Positions 28,901-38,500 of a stretch of DNA of 64,000 bases are shown one piece after another (position 1 is the stretch's first letter; each line of letters opens with the position of its first letter). The stretch covers positions 62,001 to 126,000 of the forward strand of contig JAJDXK010000004.1 of the NCBI GenBank assembly GCA_022823305.1. The letters are read 5' to 3'. The notes below the pieces were generated by a model that worked only from the letters and a program-made list of their open reading frames with translations, did no database searches and had not been told where the DNA came from. The DNA comes from Alphaproteobacteria bacterium (GTDB lineage: Bacteria; Pseudomonadota; Alphaproteobacteria; UBA828). The translations under genes were made by a program, and so were the position numbers.

Positions 28901-31900
28901 CAGGCTGCAGACCGCGCTTTATCCGGTCCCCGATTCTCCCGGCGAATACACCTTCCAGGTCTCGACGCTGCCTTACGAGGTCGATGCGAAAAGCCAACTG
29001 CACTGCCGCGGGAGCGTACGCCTGATCGACGCGCCGCCGGAGCTGGACGCAGCGGAAACGCTGTCGGACCTGGACGCCTCGCGCTACGAGCCTCTTCGCT
29101 ATGCAGCCGACGAGGAAATATACGAGCGCTTCGAGGTGATCCTCGGAGAGACCTTCCAATACGGCCCCCACTTCAGGAACATTCGCAAGCTCAGGCGCGA
29201 TCCGCAGACCGGCCGCCTCCTGCTGGATGTCGCGGTCGACGAGGCGCTGTGGGCGGGCGCGCGAGAAGAGGGATACGTCTCCTTTCCGCCCCTCCTTGAC
29301 GGCGGGCTTCAGTCCTTTCTCTACGACCTGATGCTCGGCGCCGATCGTTTCGCCATTCCCCTGCGGGCCGAAAACGTGACCTTCCTCGGTGCGCCGACGG
29401 TGCCGCGCCTCGTCTGCCAACTGACCTATCCCGGCGGCAGGCGATACGAGGTCGACGACAAGGGCCAGTACAATGTCCCCAACGGCGAGTGGGTTTCCGG
29501 CAGGCTGAACTTCTACGACGACGCGACCGGTGCCCTCACCCTTCACGTCGAGAAGTACATCTCCTTCATCTCGTATCCCAGACGGGTCGACCTGCCGCAG
29601 AGCAAGCACCGCATCGTCTGGCAACCCAAGTTCGTGGCCGACGGCCGCGCGGTCGCGGACCGGCTGCCGGAGGGCGAGATCGAGCCGTCCGCCCTGCTGG
29701 CCGCACTGGAGCGGGCGGATGGCGCCGACGGCGAGGTGCGCGCCTGCCACGCGCTGGAGTTCGCCGGATCAAGGAAGCCGGAGCGGACCGTGCTCCACCG
29801 CTGCATCGACCATCTCTCGGGCGACGACGCGCAGAGCGAGTTCTGGCTGATCGGCGACGACGAGGACGACGCCCGGACCTACTACGACGCGTTCCACGTA
29901 AGCGACGCGGCGCTCCGCTTCGACTGCCTCGATCCGGCCGCGGACCGCTCCTCGGCGCTCGACGGGGGCCTGCTGCGTCCCGGCGCGGCGGAGATCCTGT
30001 TCCTCCACCGCGACGGAGATGCGTTCACGCCCGAGGACTGGCGCATCTGGCAGGAGGTAACGGTCGCGGGCGCTCTGGCGCTGGTCTCCCATGACGAAGG
30101 CGGGGAGATCGAGCCCGGCGCAGGCTGGACCGTGCTTCGTGCGGGCGCACGCTCGACACTGCTGCAGGCGCCGCTACAGCCCGCGGACCAGCCGGACCCG
30201 GCGCCGCTACCGGGCCCGCGCTGGGTGCTTGGGGAGGCGCAGAGCTGGGCGGCGGCCTGGACATCGCTGCTCGACGATGCCGCGGTCCACGCAATCCCCT
30301 GCGAGGCCCTCGCGTCGGATCGGCCCTTCGAGCCCGAGGCGTGGCCGGATGCGGCCGACGTGCAGGCGATCGACGTCTTCTTCGACCGGGACCACCGGGA
30401 CCCGACCGGCGAGCGCGCCGTGTCCGCGCTCGTCGCCTTCGTCCGCGCGCTGGTCCCCTGCAGGGTCGACCAGGCGAGCAGCCGGTGCCGCCTTACCGTG
30501 GCGACCCGCAAGGCCGCCTTCGACGTGGAGAATGCGCGCGGCAGCGCGCTCTGGGGCGCGGTGCGCAGCATGGCCGCCGAGATCGCCGAGGAGGCCAGGC
30601 TCGATTTCCGCCTCGTTGACCTCGCCACCGCCGGCGACCTCGAGACGCTGGCGTGGCTCGCCCGGCACGATCTGCGCGAGCGCGAGCTCGCGGTGCGCGA
30701 GGGCCGCCTGTGGGTGCCGCGGGTCGTGAGCAATCGCGAGCAGTTCCCGCGCGTCCCCGCCGGCGAGAGTCCGCCCTACCGGCTCTTTCTGGACAACGCC
30801 GGACAGATCAGCGGCCTCAGGATGAAGACCTGCGAGCCCCCGCCGCTGGCCCCGCACAGCGTGGAGATCGACGTGGCTGCCGCGGCGCTCAACTTCCGCG
30901 ATGTCATGGTGACGCTCGGGCTGCTGCCCGCATTGGCCTACGAGCGCTCGGCGCTCGGCCGCGAGGTCGGCATGGAGGCGAGCGGCGTGGTCCGTCGCGC
31001 CGGCGTGGCGGTGGACGGGCTCGAGCCCGGCGACGAGGTGGTCTTCGTCGACGGCGGCTGCATCGCCAATCGCGCGGTCGTCGGCCAGCACCGCGTCTTC
31101 CCCAAGCCCGCGGGCCTCGGCATGGAAGAGGCCGCGTCATCGCTCTCGGTCTACGTCACCGCGTACTACGCGCTGATTCACCTGGCCCGGCTGCGCAAGG
31201 GCCAGCGCGTCCTCATCCACTCGGCCATGGGCGGCATAGGGCAGGCCGCCATCGCGCTCGCCGGCAACGTGGGTGCGGAGATCTACGCCACCGCGGGCAA
31301 CGAGGACAAACGCGCGCGGCTGCTGGAGCTTGGCGTCAGGGCGGCCTTCGATTCCCACAGCGACGCGTGGTACGAGGGGCTGATGCAGGCGACCAGCGGC
31401 CAGGGCGTCGATGTCGTGCTGAACTCGCTCGCCGGCCGCCACGTTCCCCTCTGCCTGCAGGCGCTCAGGGCCGGCGGCTGGCACTGCGAGATCGGCAAGG
31501 TCGACATCTACGCCGACAGCGCGCCCGGCTTGCGCGTCTTCCGCAAGAACCTGCGCTTCGCCGCCATCGACCTCGACCGTCTGATGGTCGACGACCCGCT
31601 GCTCTCGCGCGAGCTCTCCGAGGCCTGCCTCGACCTGCTCGAGCGCGGCGTGGTGCCGCCCTTGCCGGTGACCTGCTTCCCTTACGGCGACTACGCGAAG
31701 GCGCTGCGTCTGATGACCTCGGGCCAGCACCAGGGCAAGCTGGTGCTCAAGGCGCCGGCGGCGTCCGCCGATCCGGACTTCCCCATTGACGATCGGCGGC
31801 CCCTGCTGGACCCGGAGGGAACCTATCTCGTGACCGGCGGCCTGGGCGGCTTCGGCCAGCGGCTCTTGCCCTACCTCGTGACCGCCGGCGCGCGTCACCT

Positions 31901-33008
31901 CACCCTGATGGACCGCGACCCCGAGCGCCGCCGCAGCGAATACTGGCTGCGCCAGTCCACGACGCTCGCAGCCATGGGCGAGGGCGTCGAGATCGACCTG
32001 GTGCAGGGCGACCTGGCGGTCGAGGCGGACGTGCGCCGCTGTGTCGCCAACGTGAAGAGACCGCTCAAGGGCGTGTTCCACCTTGCCGGCACGCTGGACG
32101 ATTGCCTGCTGGGCGACCTGACGGCGGACTCCGTCGCCGAGGTCTTCGCACCCAAGGCGCACGGCGCCCTGCATCTGCACAATGCCACCGCCGGCCTCGC
32201 GCTCGATCACTTCGTCCTGGTCTCGTCCACCTCGGCGACCTTCGGCAATCCGGGACAGATCAACTACAGCGCCGCCAACGCGTTTCTGGACGGCCTCGCC
32301 GCCTGCCGCCGCCGGCAGGGGCTGCCGGCCCTCTCCTACAACCTGGCGGCCGTCGCCGACGCCGGCATGGCCGCACGCAATCTCGGCGTGCTGCGTCTGA
32401 TGCGGGCCGCCGGCATGCCGCCCGTGAGCAGCTACTGCGCCATCGCCAACCTGGACTACGCACTCCGCAAGATGGATGACGGAGACCACCTGATCACCGC
32501 GCTCTTCAAGCGCGTGCTCTGGCGCGTCGAGTCCGCCGACTACATGCGCAGCGGCCGCCTGATGAGCAACCAGGACGCGTTCGAGGTCGGCTCCGACGAG
32601 CATCTGACGGTCGATAGCGTCATGGCGCAGATCGCCGCGAAGGTCGCCGAGCTCTGCGGCCACGACGAGGGCGGCATGGAGGAGCCCCTCTCAAGCTTCG
32701 GGCTCAACTCCATCTCCGTCGCCGAGCTGGGGGCGTTCATCCAGAGCGAGTTCAACTTCCAGGCGAGCGCGCTGGAGCTCATGACCACGGCCTCGTGCCA
32801 CTCGCTGGCTCACGCCATCGTCTTCGGCACGAAGAGCGATGATGAGGCGGAGGCCGAGGGCGAGGGCGAGGGGATCGACGGCGCGCTCCCCGTTGCCGAG
32901 CGCCGCGCGCGCCGCAGGCCGTCGGTCTTCGCCAGCCCGCCGGAGGACCACTTTCCGCCGGCGCCTTGCAGCAAAGGGGGCGCCGCGGAAGCCCTGCCCG
33001 TCCGGTAG
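25941..33008 (+). CDS. Fully reducing iterative-type modular type I polyketide synthase (KS-AT-DH-ER-KR-ACP)
   Basis: A 2355-residue megasynthase. KS about 8-440: Cys178 in CTACSAGL, His322 (EAHATGT) and His361 (NVGHMEA). AT about 540-860: GQGTQWAG, Ser630 in GHSSG, and AFHS at 742-744, closer to malonyl than methylmalonyl type. DH about 915-1210: His943 in HRVHHAPIMP and Asp1120 in LLDGGLQ. About 1280-1390 looks like a degenerate methyltransferase without a SAM glycine motif. ER about 1612-1940: HSAMGGIGQAA. KR about 1960-2150: VTGGLGGFG, an LDD motif near 2052-2054, Ser2096 and Tyr2109. ACP about 2225-2295: Ser2257 in GLNSIS. No thioesterase; a 60-residue acidic then Arg-rich tail ends it. 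A full reducing loop predicts a saturated chain, probably built iteratively. The next gene, 9 bases on, encodes the likely release enzyme. I chose ATG 25941 for its GAGAGA site. Confidence 0.95.
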   Translation: MSSTGGENAAAIVGYGHRMPGGLQSDSDFWRLLSEREIVQEPIRGRYGRGHHPIGEFSGPGRLASPYEGLIRDEDELLFDRTFFGMSHNELRQTEPQVRMLLNCAWETIEHAGWDLHSLRNSPTGVFVGSQVPAVSNWRPQHGVTENSVSGISLAMLANRVSYHFNLMGSSATYCTACSAGLSALHAAMNALACGDCDQALVGAVTYLGSARMSSGFNLMGVISPEGRCRSFDAGANGYMRSEGSFCFAIKPLAAAERDGDAIYAVIEATAVNAAGTADGTEGLAPGRFISAPTRHSQAQLMREAGARAGLAPGDFDYIEAHATGTAVGDPIEGNAIVEAFADPGRDVPLRVSSVKSNVGHMEAAAFHCALLKVVLMMQRRTFAPTSNNFQVPNPEIDFDSCPMRVQTECEPFPRHPVVVGINSFGFGGANGHCVVREYRPARPRLWSVPLAPQAGFMIPLSARTPRALAESARRLRGTLDGEEADLYALAGTLSRRRTHFAARTAFAVRNVQELAEALDTFAEEEAPVATAGEGERRLAMVFAGQGTQWAGCGRDLYDAHPVFRRVIDAVDAHWREHAESSLREACFEAPQAALDECALAQPVIFAIQCALVELFKTWGVHPDCVLGHSSGEVAAAYASGALSLADATRLVFHRATLQQRVAGSGRMLAIGLDRPGVEELLDGLDIPFRLDGSRPVLVEIACENAPANTVICGREAELQPVIDELDRRSLQNRLIPGNIAFHSRAMDEIRDDALDALAFLDERAFDADVPFVSSVTGVETERLDSAYWWSNIRRPVRFAAAMETVTRDHRPDVVLELAPHSALQPIIAQCVEGGSSPPVSVPTFMRDEDTCHGFRESLGALFRAGVALDFAAQYPRPEPIAHLLPGHPRDEKRTVDTTLDDEFFLNQGEYAHGPLVGHRIPSDHLLFEARLSERAFPWLAEHRVHHAPIMPAAGYIELLLQALGGVPVHFDVLEFLQPCPIPKTPVRLQTALYPVPDSPGEYTFQVSTLPYEVDAKSQLHCRGSVRLIDAPPELDAAETLSDLDASRYEPLRYAADEEIYERFEVILGETFQYGPHFRNIRKLRRDPQTGRLLLDVAVDEALWAGAREEGYVSFPPLLDGGLQSFLYDLMLGADRFAIPLRAENVTFLGAPTVPRLVCQLTYPGGRRYEVDDKGQYNVPNGEWVSGRLNFYDDATGALTLHVEKYISFISYPRRVDLPQSKHRIVWQPKFVADGRAVADRLPEGEIEPSALLAALERADGADGEVRACHALEFAGSRKPERTVLHRCIDHLSGDDAQSEFWLIGDDEDDARTYYDAFHVSDAALRFDCLDPAADRSSALDGGLLRPGAAEILFLHRDGDAFTPEDWRIWQEVTVAGALALVSHDEGGEIEPGAGWTVLRAGARSTLLQAPLQPADQPDPAPLPGPRWVLGEAQSWAAAWTSLLDDAAVHAIPCEALASDRPFEPEAWPDAADVQAIDVFFDRDHRDPTGERAVSALVAFVRALVPCRVDQASSRCRLTVATRKAAFDVENARGSALWGAVRSMAAEIAEEARLDFRLVDLATAGDLETLAWLARHDLRERELAVREGRLWVPRVVSNREQFPRVPAGESPPYRLFLDNAGQISGLRMKTCEPPPLAPHSVEIDVAAAALNFRDVMVTLGLLPALAYERSALGREVGMEASGVVRRAGVAVDGLEPGDEVVFVDGGCIANRAVVGQHRVFPKPAGLGMEEAASSLSVYVTAYYALIHLARLRKGQRVLIHSAMGGIGQAAIALAGNVGAEIYATAGNEDKRARLLELGVRAAFDSHSDAWYEGLMQATSGQGVDVVLNSLAGRHVPLCLQALRAGGWHCEIGKVDIYADSAPGLRVFRKNLRFAAIDLDRLMVDDPLLSRELSEACLDLLERGVVPPLPVTCFPYGDYAKALRLMTSGQHQGKLVLKAPAASADPDFPIDDRRPLLDPEGTYLVTGGLGGFGQRLLPYLVTAGARHLTLMDRDPERRRSEYWLRQSTTLAAMGEGVEIDLVQGDLAVEADVRRCVANVKRPLKGVFHLAGTLDDCLLGDLTADSVAEVFAPKAHGALHLHNATAGLALDHFVLVSSTSATFGNPGQINYSAANAFLDGLAACRRRQGLPALSYNLAAVADAGMAARNLGVLRLMRAAGMPPVSSYCAIANLDYALRKMDDGDHLITALFKRVLWRVESADYMRSGRLMSNQDAFEVGSDEHLTVDSVMAQIAAKVAELCGHDEGGMEEPLSSFGLNSISVAELGAFIQSEFNFQASALELMTTASCHSLAHAIVFGTKSDDEAEAEGEGEGIDGALPVAERRARRRPSVFASPPEDHFPPAPCSKGGAAEALPVR

Positions 33009-33017
33009 CAGGCTGCG

Positions 33018-35549
33018 GTGGCGACAGAACGGTCCGGGGAACTCGCCGTGGCGGAACCGAGCGGCGCAGACCGGGCGGTGTCGCCGCTCGTGGGCCGGCT
33101 GCCGCCGCAGTGCCAGAGAGACGTGGATGCGCTGCGTCGTGTCGTCCATGCGGCGCTCGCGCGGGAGACGCCGGCCGCACCCGTCTCGCCGGCCGATCTT
33201 CGAGAGGTCCTGCTGACCGGCGCCACCGGGTTCGCAGGACGCTTCTTCCTGCGCGAGCTCCTGCGCCAGAGCGAGACGCTGGTCGTGCACTGCCTGGTGC
33301 GCGCCGAGAGCGCCGCGCATGGCGTCGAGCGGCTCCGCGAGGCCATGGAGTACGCGGAAATCTGGGAGGAGAACTGGGCGCCGCGCGTGCGCGTGGTGGC
33401 GGGCGACGTCTGCGCGGACCGCTTCGGCCTGAGCGACGCCGTGTTTGACGGTCTCTGCCAGCGGATCGACGCGGTCTATCACGTTGCCGCCAACGTGGAC
33501 CTGGTCCTGTCCTATGCCGACATACGCGCGACCAACGTGCTCGGCTTTCGTTCCGTGCTCGAGCTCTGTCTGCGCACGCGCCTCAAGCACCTCTTCCACG
33601 CCTCCACCATGGCGGTTTTCCCGGCCTATTTCTGCGATTTCGGCGGAGAGCACCGCCACAGCCGCATCGAGCATCAGATGCAGCCCGACCTGGCCAGCAT
33701 GAAATCAACCTTTCCGCTCGGCGCCATCGGCTATCCGTGGAGCAAGCTGGTGGCCGAGCAGGGCGTGCTCTTCGCACAGGCGGCTGGCATACCGGCCGCG
33801 ATCTTTCGGCTGCCGCAGATGGGGCTTTCCAGCACAGGGTATTCGCAGGCGAGCGACTTTCCCACGCGCCTCTTCGCCGCGGCGAGCCAGCTCGGCAAGG
33901 CGCCGCAGGGCTTTTCCATCCAGAGAAACGCCGAGCCGGTCGACACGGTCAGCGAACTCTGCACGGCGATCTCGTTCAACCCCGAGCGCCGCTTCACCAT
34001 CTACCATTGCTGCGATCCAGAGCCCCCTTACGAAGATCTGGAGGTCGCCGATCTGGGCTACTACTGGCAAAGCGTTCCCTACGCATCCTTCAAGCGCTCG
34101 TGCCAGGCCCTGGGCGAAGAGTCCCCGCTGCGCGGCCAGTGGGTGCTGATCGACCATTTTGCGCCTTACTGGTTCAGCGAGGACAAGTCCGGCCGCACGG
34201 GGCTGGTCTGCGACCGTGCCATTCGGGAGGACTGCCCCCGCCCGATCAAGTGGCCTGCGCTGCTGATCAGGCACGCGCGCTCGTATGACTGGATCAGGCG
34301 CAACCGGGAGGGATGGCCCTATCCGCTCCCCCGTGGCCGCCTGGATTTCGACGGCCTCGTCGCTCAGGCCGAGCGCTTCGCCCGGAGAATGGGCGTGCCC
34401 TTCGAGGCGACCTACCCTGCGTGGATGCGCGAGGGGCTCGAGAAGCTCGTGGAAGCGCTGCAATCGCCGGAGGCCGGACTGCGGGAAACGCGGCTCAGCC
34501 ATCTCGTGTACGGGCTGACCCGCGCGCTCCGCAGCAACGCGGCGCTCGCCCGCGAAGCGCAGCAGCACCCCGAAATCGAGCGGGAGGCGATCACCCGGCC
34601 AGTCTTCATCGTCGGCATCAACCGCACCGGCACGACCTTCCTGCACCGCCTCCTGGCCCGCGACCCGGGGTTCTGGGCATTGCGGCGCTACGAGCTGACG
34701 GAGCCGGTGCTGCCCGGCGGCGCGTATGCCACCGTGGCAGGCACGACCGACGATCCCCGCCGGGCCTACGCAGAAGAGCTGACGGCCGCGACCAACGTCG
34801 TCGATACACTCGCGGGGCTCCACCCTACCGATATCGACGAGCCCGAGGAGGACCTGTGGATCCTCTGGCTCACGTTCTCGACCTGGATATTCTCGACCGC
34901 GTACCACGTACCGACCTATGGCCGCTGGCTGGCCGGGAGCGGATCGCGCTACGCCTACGCCCACCATCGGCGCGTGATGCAGCACTACACCTGGCAGCGC
35001 CGGCGGCGCGAGGCGAACGAGCGGCGCAACTGGCTGCTCAAGATGCCCTTTCACCTCATGGAACTGGAGGTGCTGCTGGAGACCTACCCGGATGCCGTCT
35101 TCATCCAGACCCATCGCGAGCCCGCCCGCTTCATGGGCTCGTGGAACAGCATCGTGGAGCGGATACGGGGCTTTTCCACCGAACCGCGGCCGCCGCACGA
35201 GACCGGCGCCGAGCAGCTGGCGTTCATGAGCGGCATGCTCAACGACGCGATGCGGTTCCGGGCCTCCCGTCCCGCGCTCGAAGAACGCTGGGTCGACGTG
35301 CGCTACGCCGATCTGGTCGACGACCCGATGGCGGTCGTGCGGGACATCTACGGGCGCTTCGGCTGGCCGCTGGATCGGGCCGCGGCCGCCGCCATGGACG
35401 AATGGCTTGCGCTTCAGGCGGAGCAGCGCCGCCACGAGCCGCGCCACGAGTACAGCCTGGAGGACTACGGCCTCACGCCGGAGGCCGTCGATGACGCGTT
35501 TGCGCCCTATCGGGACTTCACCGCCGCGCGCGGAATCGACCTGTCGTGA
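33018..35549 (+). CDS. Thioester reductase-sulfotransferase fusion protein
   Basis: An 843-residue two-domain protein starting at GTG, 9 bases after the PKS stop. Residues about 62-420 are an extended SDR of the thioester-reductase type: VLLTGATGFAGRFFLREL opens the Rossmann fold, HASTMAVFP gives the Ser/Thr, and Tyr239/Lys243 (GYPWSKL) form YxxxK. Such domains release carrier-bound chains with NAD(P)H as aldehyde, sometimes on to alcohol. Residues about 527-843 are a PAPS-dependent sulfotransferase: phosphosulfate loop VGINRTGTTFLHRLL (532-546), KMPFHLMELE (675-684), and THREPARFMGSWNS (698-711) with Arg700 and Ser708 for the 3'-phosphate. Residues 20-60 are helical and could dock the PKS. 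The inferred role is reductive release plus sulfation. It could instead sulfate the carrier-bound chain before release. Confidence 0.9.
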   Translation: MATERSGELAVAEPSGADRAVSPLVGRLPPQCQRDVDALRRVVHAALARETPAAPVSPADLREVLLTGATGFAGRFFLRELLRQSETLVVHCLVRAESAAHGVERLREAMEYAEIWEENWAPRVRVVAGDVCADRFGLSDAVFDGLCQRIDAVYHVAANVDLVLSYADIRATNVLGFRSVLELCLRTRLKHLFHASTMAVFPAYFCDFGGEHRHSRIEHQMQPDLASMKSTFPLGAIGYPWSKLVAEQGVLFAQAAGIPAAIFRLPQMGLSSTGYSQASDFPTRLFAAASQLGKAPQGFSIQRNAEPVDTVSELCTAISFNPERRFTIYHCCDPEPPYEDLEVADLGYYWQSVPYASFKRSCQALGEESPLRGQWVLIDHFAPYWFSEDKSGRTGLVCDRAIREDCPRPIKWPALLIRHARSYDWIRRNREGWPYPLPRGRLDFDGLVAQAERFARRMGVPFEATYPAWMREGLEKLVEALQSPEAGLRETRLSHLVYGLTRALRSNAALAREAQQHPEIEREAITRPVFIVGINRTGTTFLHRLLARDPGFWALRRYELTEPVLPGGAYATVAGTTDDPRRAYAEELTAATNVVDTLAGLHPTDIDEPEEDLWILWLTFSTWIFSTAYHVPTYGRWLAGSGSRYAYAHHRRVMQHYTWQRRRREANERRNWLLKMPFHLMELEVLLETYPDAVFIQTHREPARFMGSWNSIVERIRGFSTEPRPPHETGAEQLAFMSGMLNDAMRFRASRPALEERWVDVRYADLVDDPMAVVRDIYGRFGWPLDRAAAAAMDEWLALQAEQRRHEPRHEYSLEDYGLTPEAVDDAFAPYRDFTAARGIDLS

Positions 35550-35553
35550 CGGG

Positions 35554-38500
35554 CTATTCCCGGCGGCCCTCGACGATCATCACCAGCGCGGGCAGCACGA
35601 AGAGGATCGACAGGGTGGAGAAGGTAAGGCCACCCACCATGCTGACGACGAAGGGCACGAAGCCGATCAGATCATCGCCGCGCTCGTAGAGCAGGGGCGA
35701 GAGGCCCAGCAGCGTGGTGAGGGTCGTCAGGAACACCGCGCGGAAGCGCTGGCGGGTGGCCGCCGCCGCCGCCGCGATGGCCGGAATCATCGCGCTTTCC
35801 CGCCGGATCCTGTTGTAGCGATCCAGCAGCACCAGGGCGTCGTTCACCACCACGCCGCCGACCGCGATCATGCCGAAGAACGACATGGTGGTCAGATCCC
35901 AGCCGAGGATCCAGTGACTCACGACCGCGCCCGCGAAGGCGATCGGAATTCCCGCCACTGCGATAATCGGCTTCCAGTAGCTGCGCAGGAAGGCCGCGAT
36001 GAGCGCGTAGATCGCGATCAGGACGATGGGGACGAGAACGCTCAGCGTCTCGAGCATGTCGCCCTCGTCCCGGGCGCCCGCTTCGACCTCGACCGAAAGA
36101 CCGGGATAGTTCGCGAGAAGGACGGGAATGACGTGCTCCCGGATCTCCCCCCGCGCCCGAAGGGGCGTTATCACCGCCGTGTCCGCCCGCGCGTTGACGC
36201 GCGCAGCCCGCTTGCCGTCGATGCGTGTCAGCGTCGCCGGCTCGCGCTTCTCGGTGATACGCGCCACCAGCGAGAGCGGCACCTCGCCGCCGCCGGGCCG
36301 GTGGATCCGCTCGCTGGCGAGCTCGCTCAGGCTGCGCCGGCGCTCGGCCGGGTACCTGACCACGACCTTGACTTCCTCGCGGCCACGCTGGATGCGCTGG
36401 ACCTCGACACCGTGGAAATTGGCGCGCAGCTGCCGGCCGATGAGGGCCGGGGTGAGCCCCGCGGCCTCGCCCGCCGGCGTCAGCGCGACCTCGAAGTGCC
36501 GCTTGCCCAGCGCCAGGTCGTCCGAGATGCCGTAGATCCCCGGCACGGCCGCCATGCCCGATCTCAGCTCCGAGGCGGCGGCTCTCAAGGTCTCCATGTC
36601 GTCGTGCTTGAGCGAGTAGGAGACGCTCGGTCTCACGTCGACGCGCCTTGAGCGAATGTCGACCTTTTCCAGGTTCGGCAGGGTGCCGACGGCGCGGCGC
36701 CATGCCCGCCCGATCTCCACCGGGGACGCCGCGCGCTCGGGCCGTTCGCTGAGGTGCAGGCGCACCGAGGCGAGATGACTGCTGTTCAGCCTCTCCCCGA
36801 TCTTTCGCGTCGCCTCGACATTGCCGACGATCATGCTCACCGCGTCGATGGGAGTCCCCTCGAGCGTATCGTTGATGCCGTGCCCCGCTTCCACGAAGCG
36901 CTCGGCCGCGGCGACCGTCTCCTCGAATGGCGTGCCCGCCGGCAGGTAGAGGTCCGCCTGCACGTTGTCGGTGCTGCTCAGCTTCTCGTCGAACATGACG
37001 ACGCGCACGGTATCGGAGCCGATGAGCAGCACGGCGGCGCCCAGAACGAGGATGCCGCCGACGATCGCCAGCCAGACGTTGCGCACGGTCCACGAGGCTG
37101 CCGGGGCCACGACCCTGTCGCGAACCTCGTCCAGCCATCCGCCGACCTGGCTCTGCACGTCGCTCAGCGGCGAGAGGCTCCAGCGCCTCCCGTGCGACAG
37201 GTGCGCCGGCAGTATGAAGAACGCGGCAACCAGCGAAACGAGCAGGACGAAGATGGCAACGTAGGGGAAGACGTTGACGATCTGATACGCGGGCGAGGTG
37301 ATGAAGAGGAAGGGCAGGAAGGCCAGAATCGTCGTGACGGCGCCGATGGTCAGCGGACCCACCATGGCCCGCGCGCCCGAGATGGCCGCCTCCAGCGCGC
37401 CCTTTCCCCTCTCGCGTTCCGCCGCGATGCTCTCGCCCACGACGACGGCGTCGTCGACGACGATGCCGACCAGCAGGAAGAAGCCGAAGATCGTGCCGAG
37501 GTTGAGCGTCAGGTCCGCAGCGTCGAAGAACATCAGCGACCCGACGAACGACAGGGGGATGCCGACGGTCATCCACAGCGCGATGCGGAGCTCGAAGACG
37601 AGAACGAGGGAGATGAACACCAGGATGATGCCGACCGCACCGTTCTTCGCGATCTCCAGCAAACGGTTGAATATGGGGCTGGCATTGTCGTTCCAGATGC
37701 TGACGCTCACGCCCTCGGGCGGGTCGTAGGCCGCGAGCAGGCCCCTGATGTCGTCGGCCATCTCGATGACGGACTGCTCCTCGGTCGCATTGATGCGAAC
37801 GAGCACCGCCGGACTGCCGTTGACCTCGGTGATCACCTCCTCGTCGACGAACCCGTCGCGGATCGTGGCGACGTCGCCGAGCGTGACGATCGTGCCGTCG
37901 AGCTGGGTGATGAGCGGAATGTCCTCGAAGTCCTGCCCGACGCCCCTCTTGGCGACGGTGTGCAGAACCACGCTGCCGGCATCGGTCCGTATCTCGCCAA
38001 TGGTGAGGTTGAGGGAGGCCCGCCTTACCGCGGCGGAAACTTCGGTGAGCGAGAGGTTGTGACGGCGCAGCTCCTCCTCGCTCAGCTCTATGGCGATCTC
38101 GCGGTCGCGGGTGCCCTTCAGCGCCACCTGGGAAACCGACGGCAGTTGCAGCACCCTGTCGCGCAGGTCTTCCGCAGCGAGGCGCAATGCGTCCTCGGAA
38201 AGGGCGGGCGAGGCGACGGCCAGCGTCATGACCTCGTGGGAGACCTTCAGGAGCTCGACGTCCGGCTGCTCCGCCCGCACGGGCGGGAAGTTCTCGATGC
38301 TGTCGATCGCGCTCTGGATGTCGTTGAAGACGGCGTCGGAATCCGCGAAGGTCGACATCTCCACCGTGACCTTGCCGATCCCTTGGCTCGCGGTCCCTAC
38401 CACGCGCTCGACGCCGGGCAGCCCGACGACGCTCTCTTCGATCCGGCGGTTGACGTCCTCCTCGACCTCCTGGGGCGAGGCGCCCGGATACAGCACCGTG

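Noticed and set aside
26112-29750. Long open frame on the minus strand within the PKS gene
   Set aside because: It is the antisense shadow of a high-GC gene; the translation is Arg/His/Val-rich with no domain, while the plus strand encodes a full PKS.
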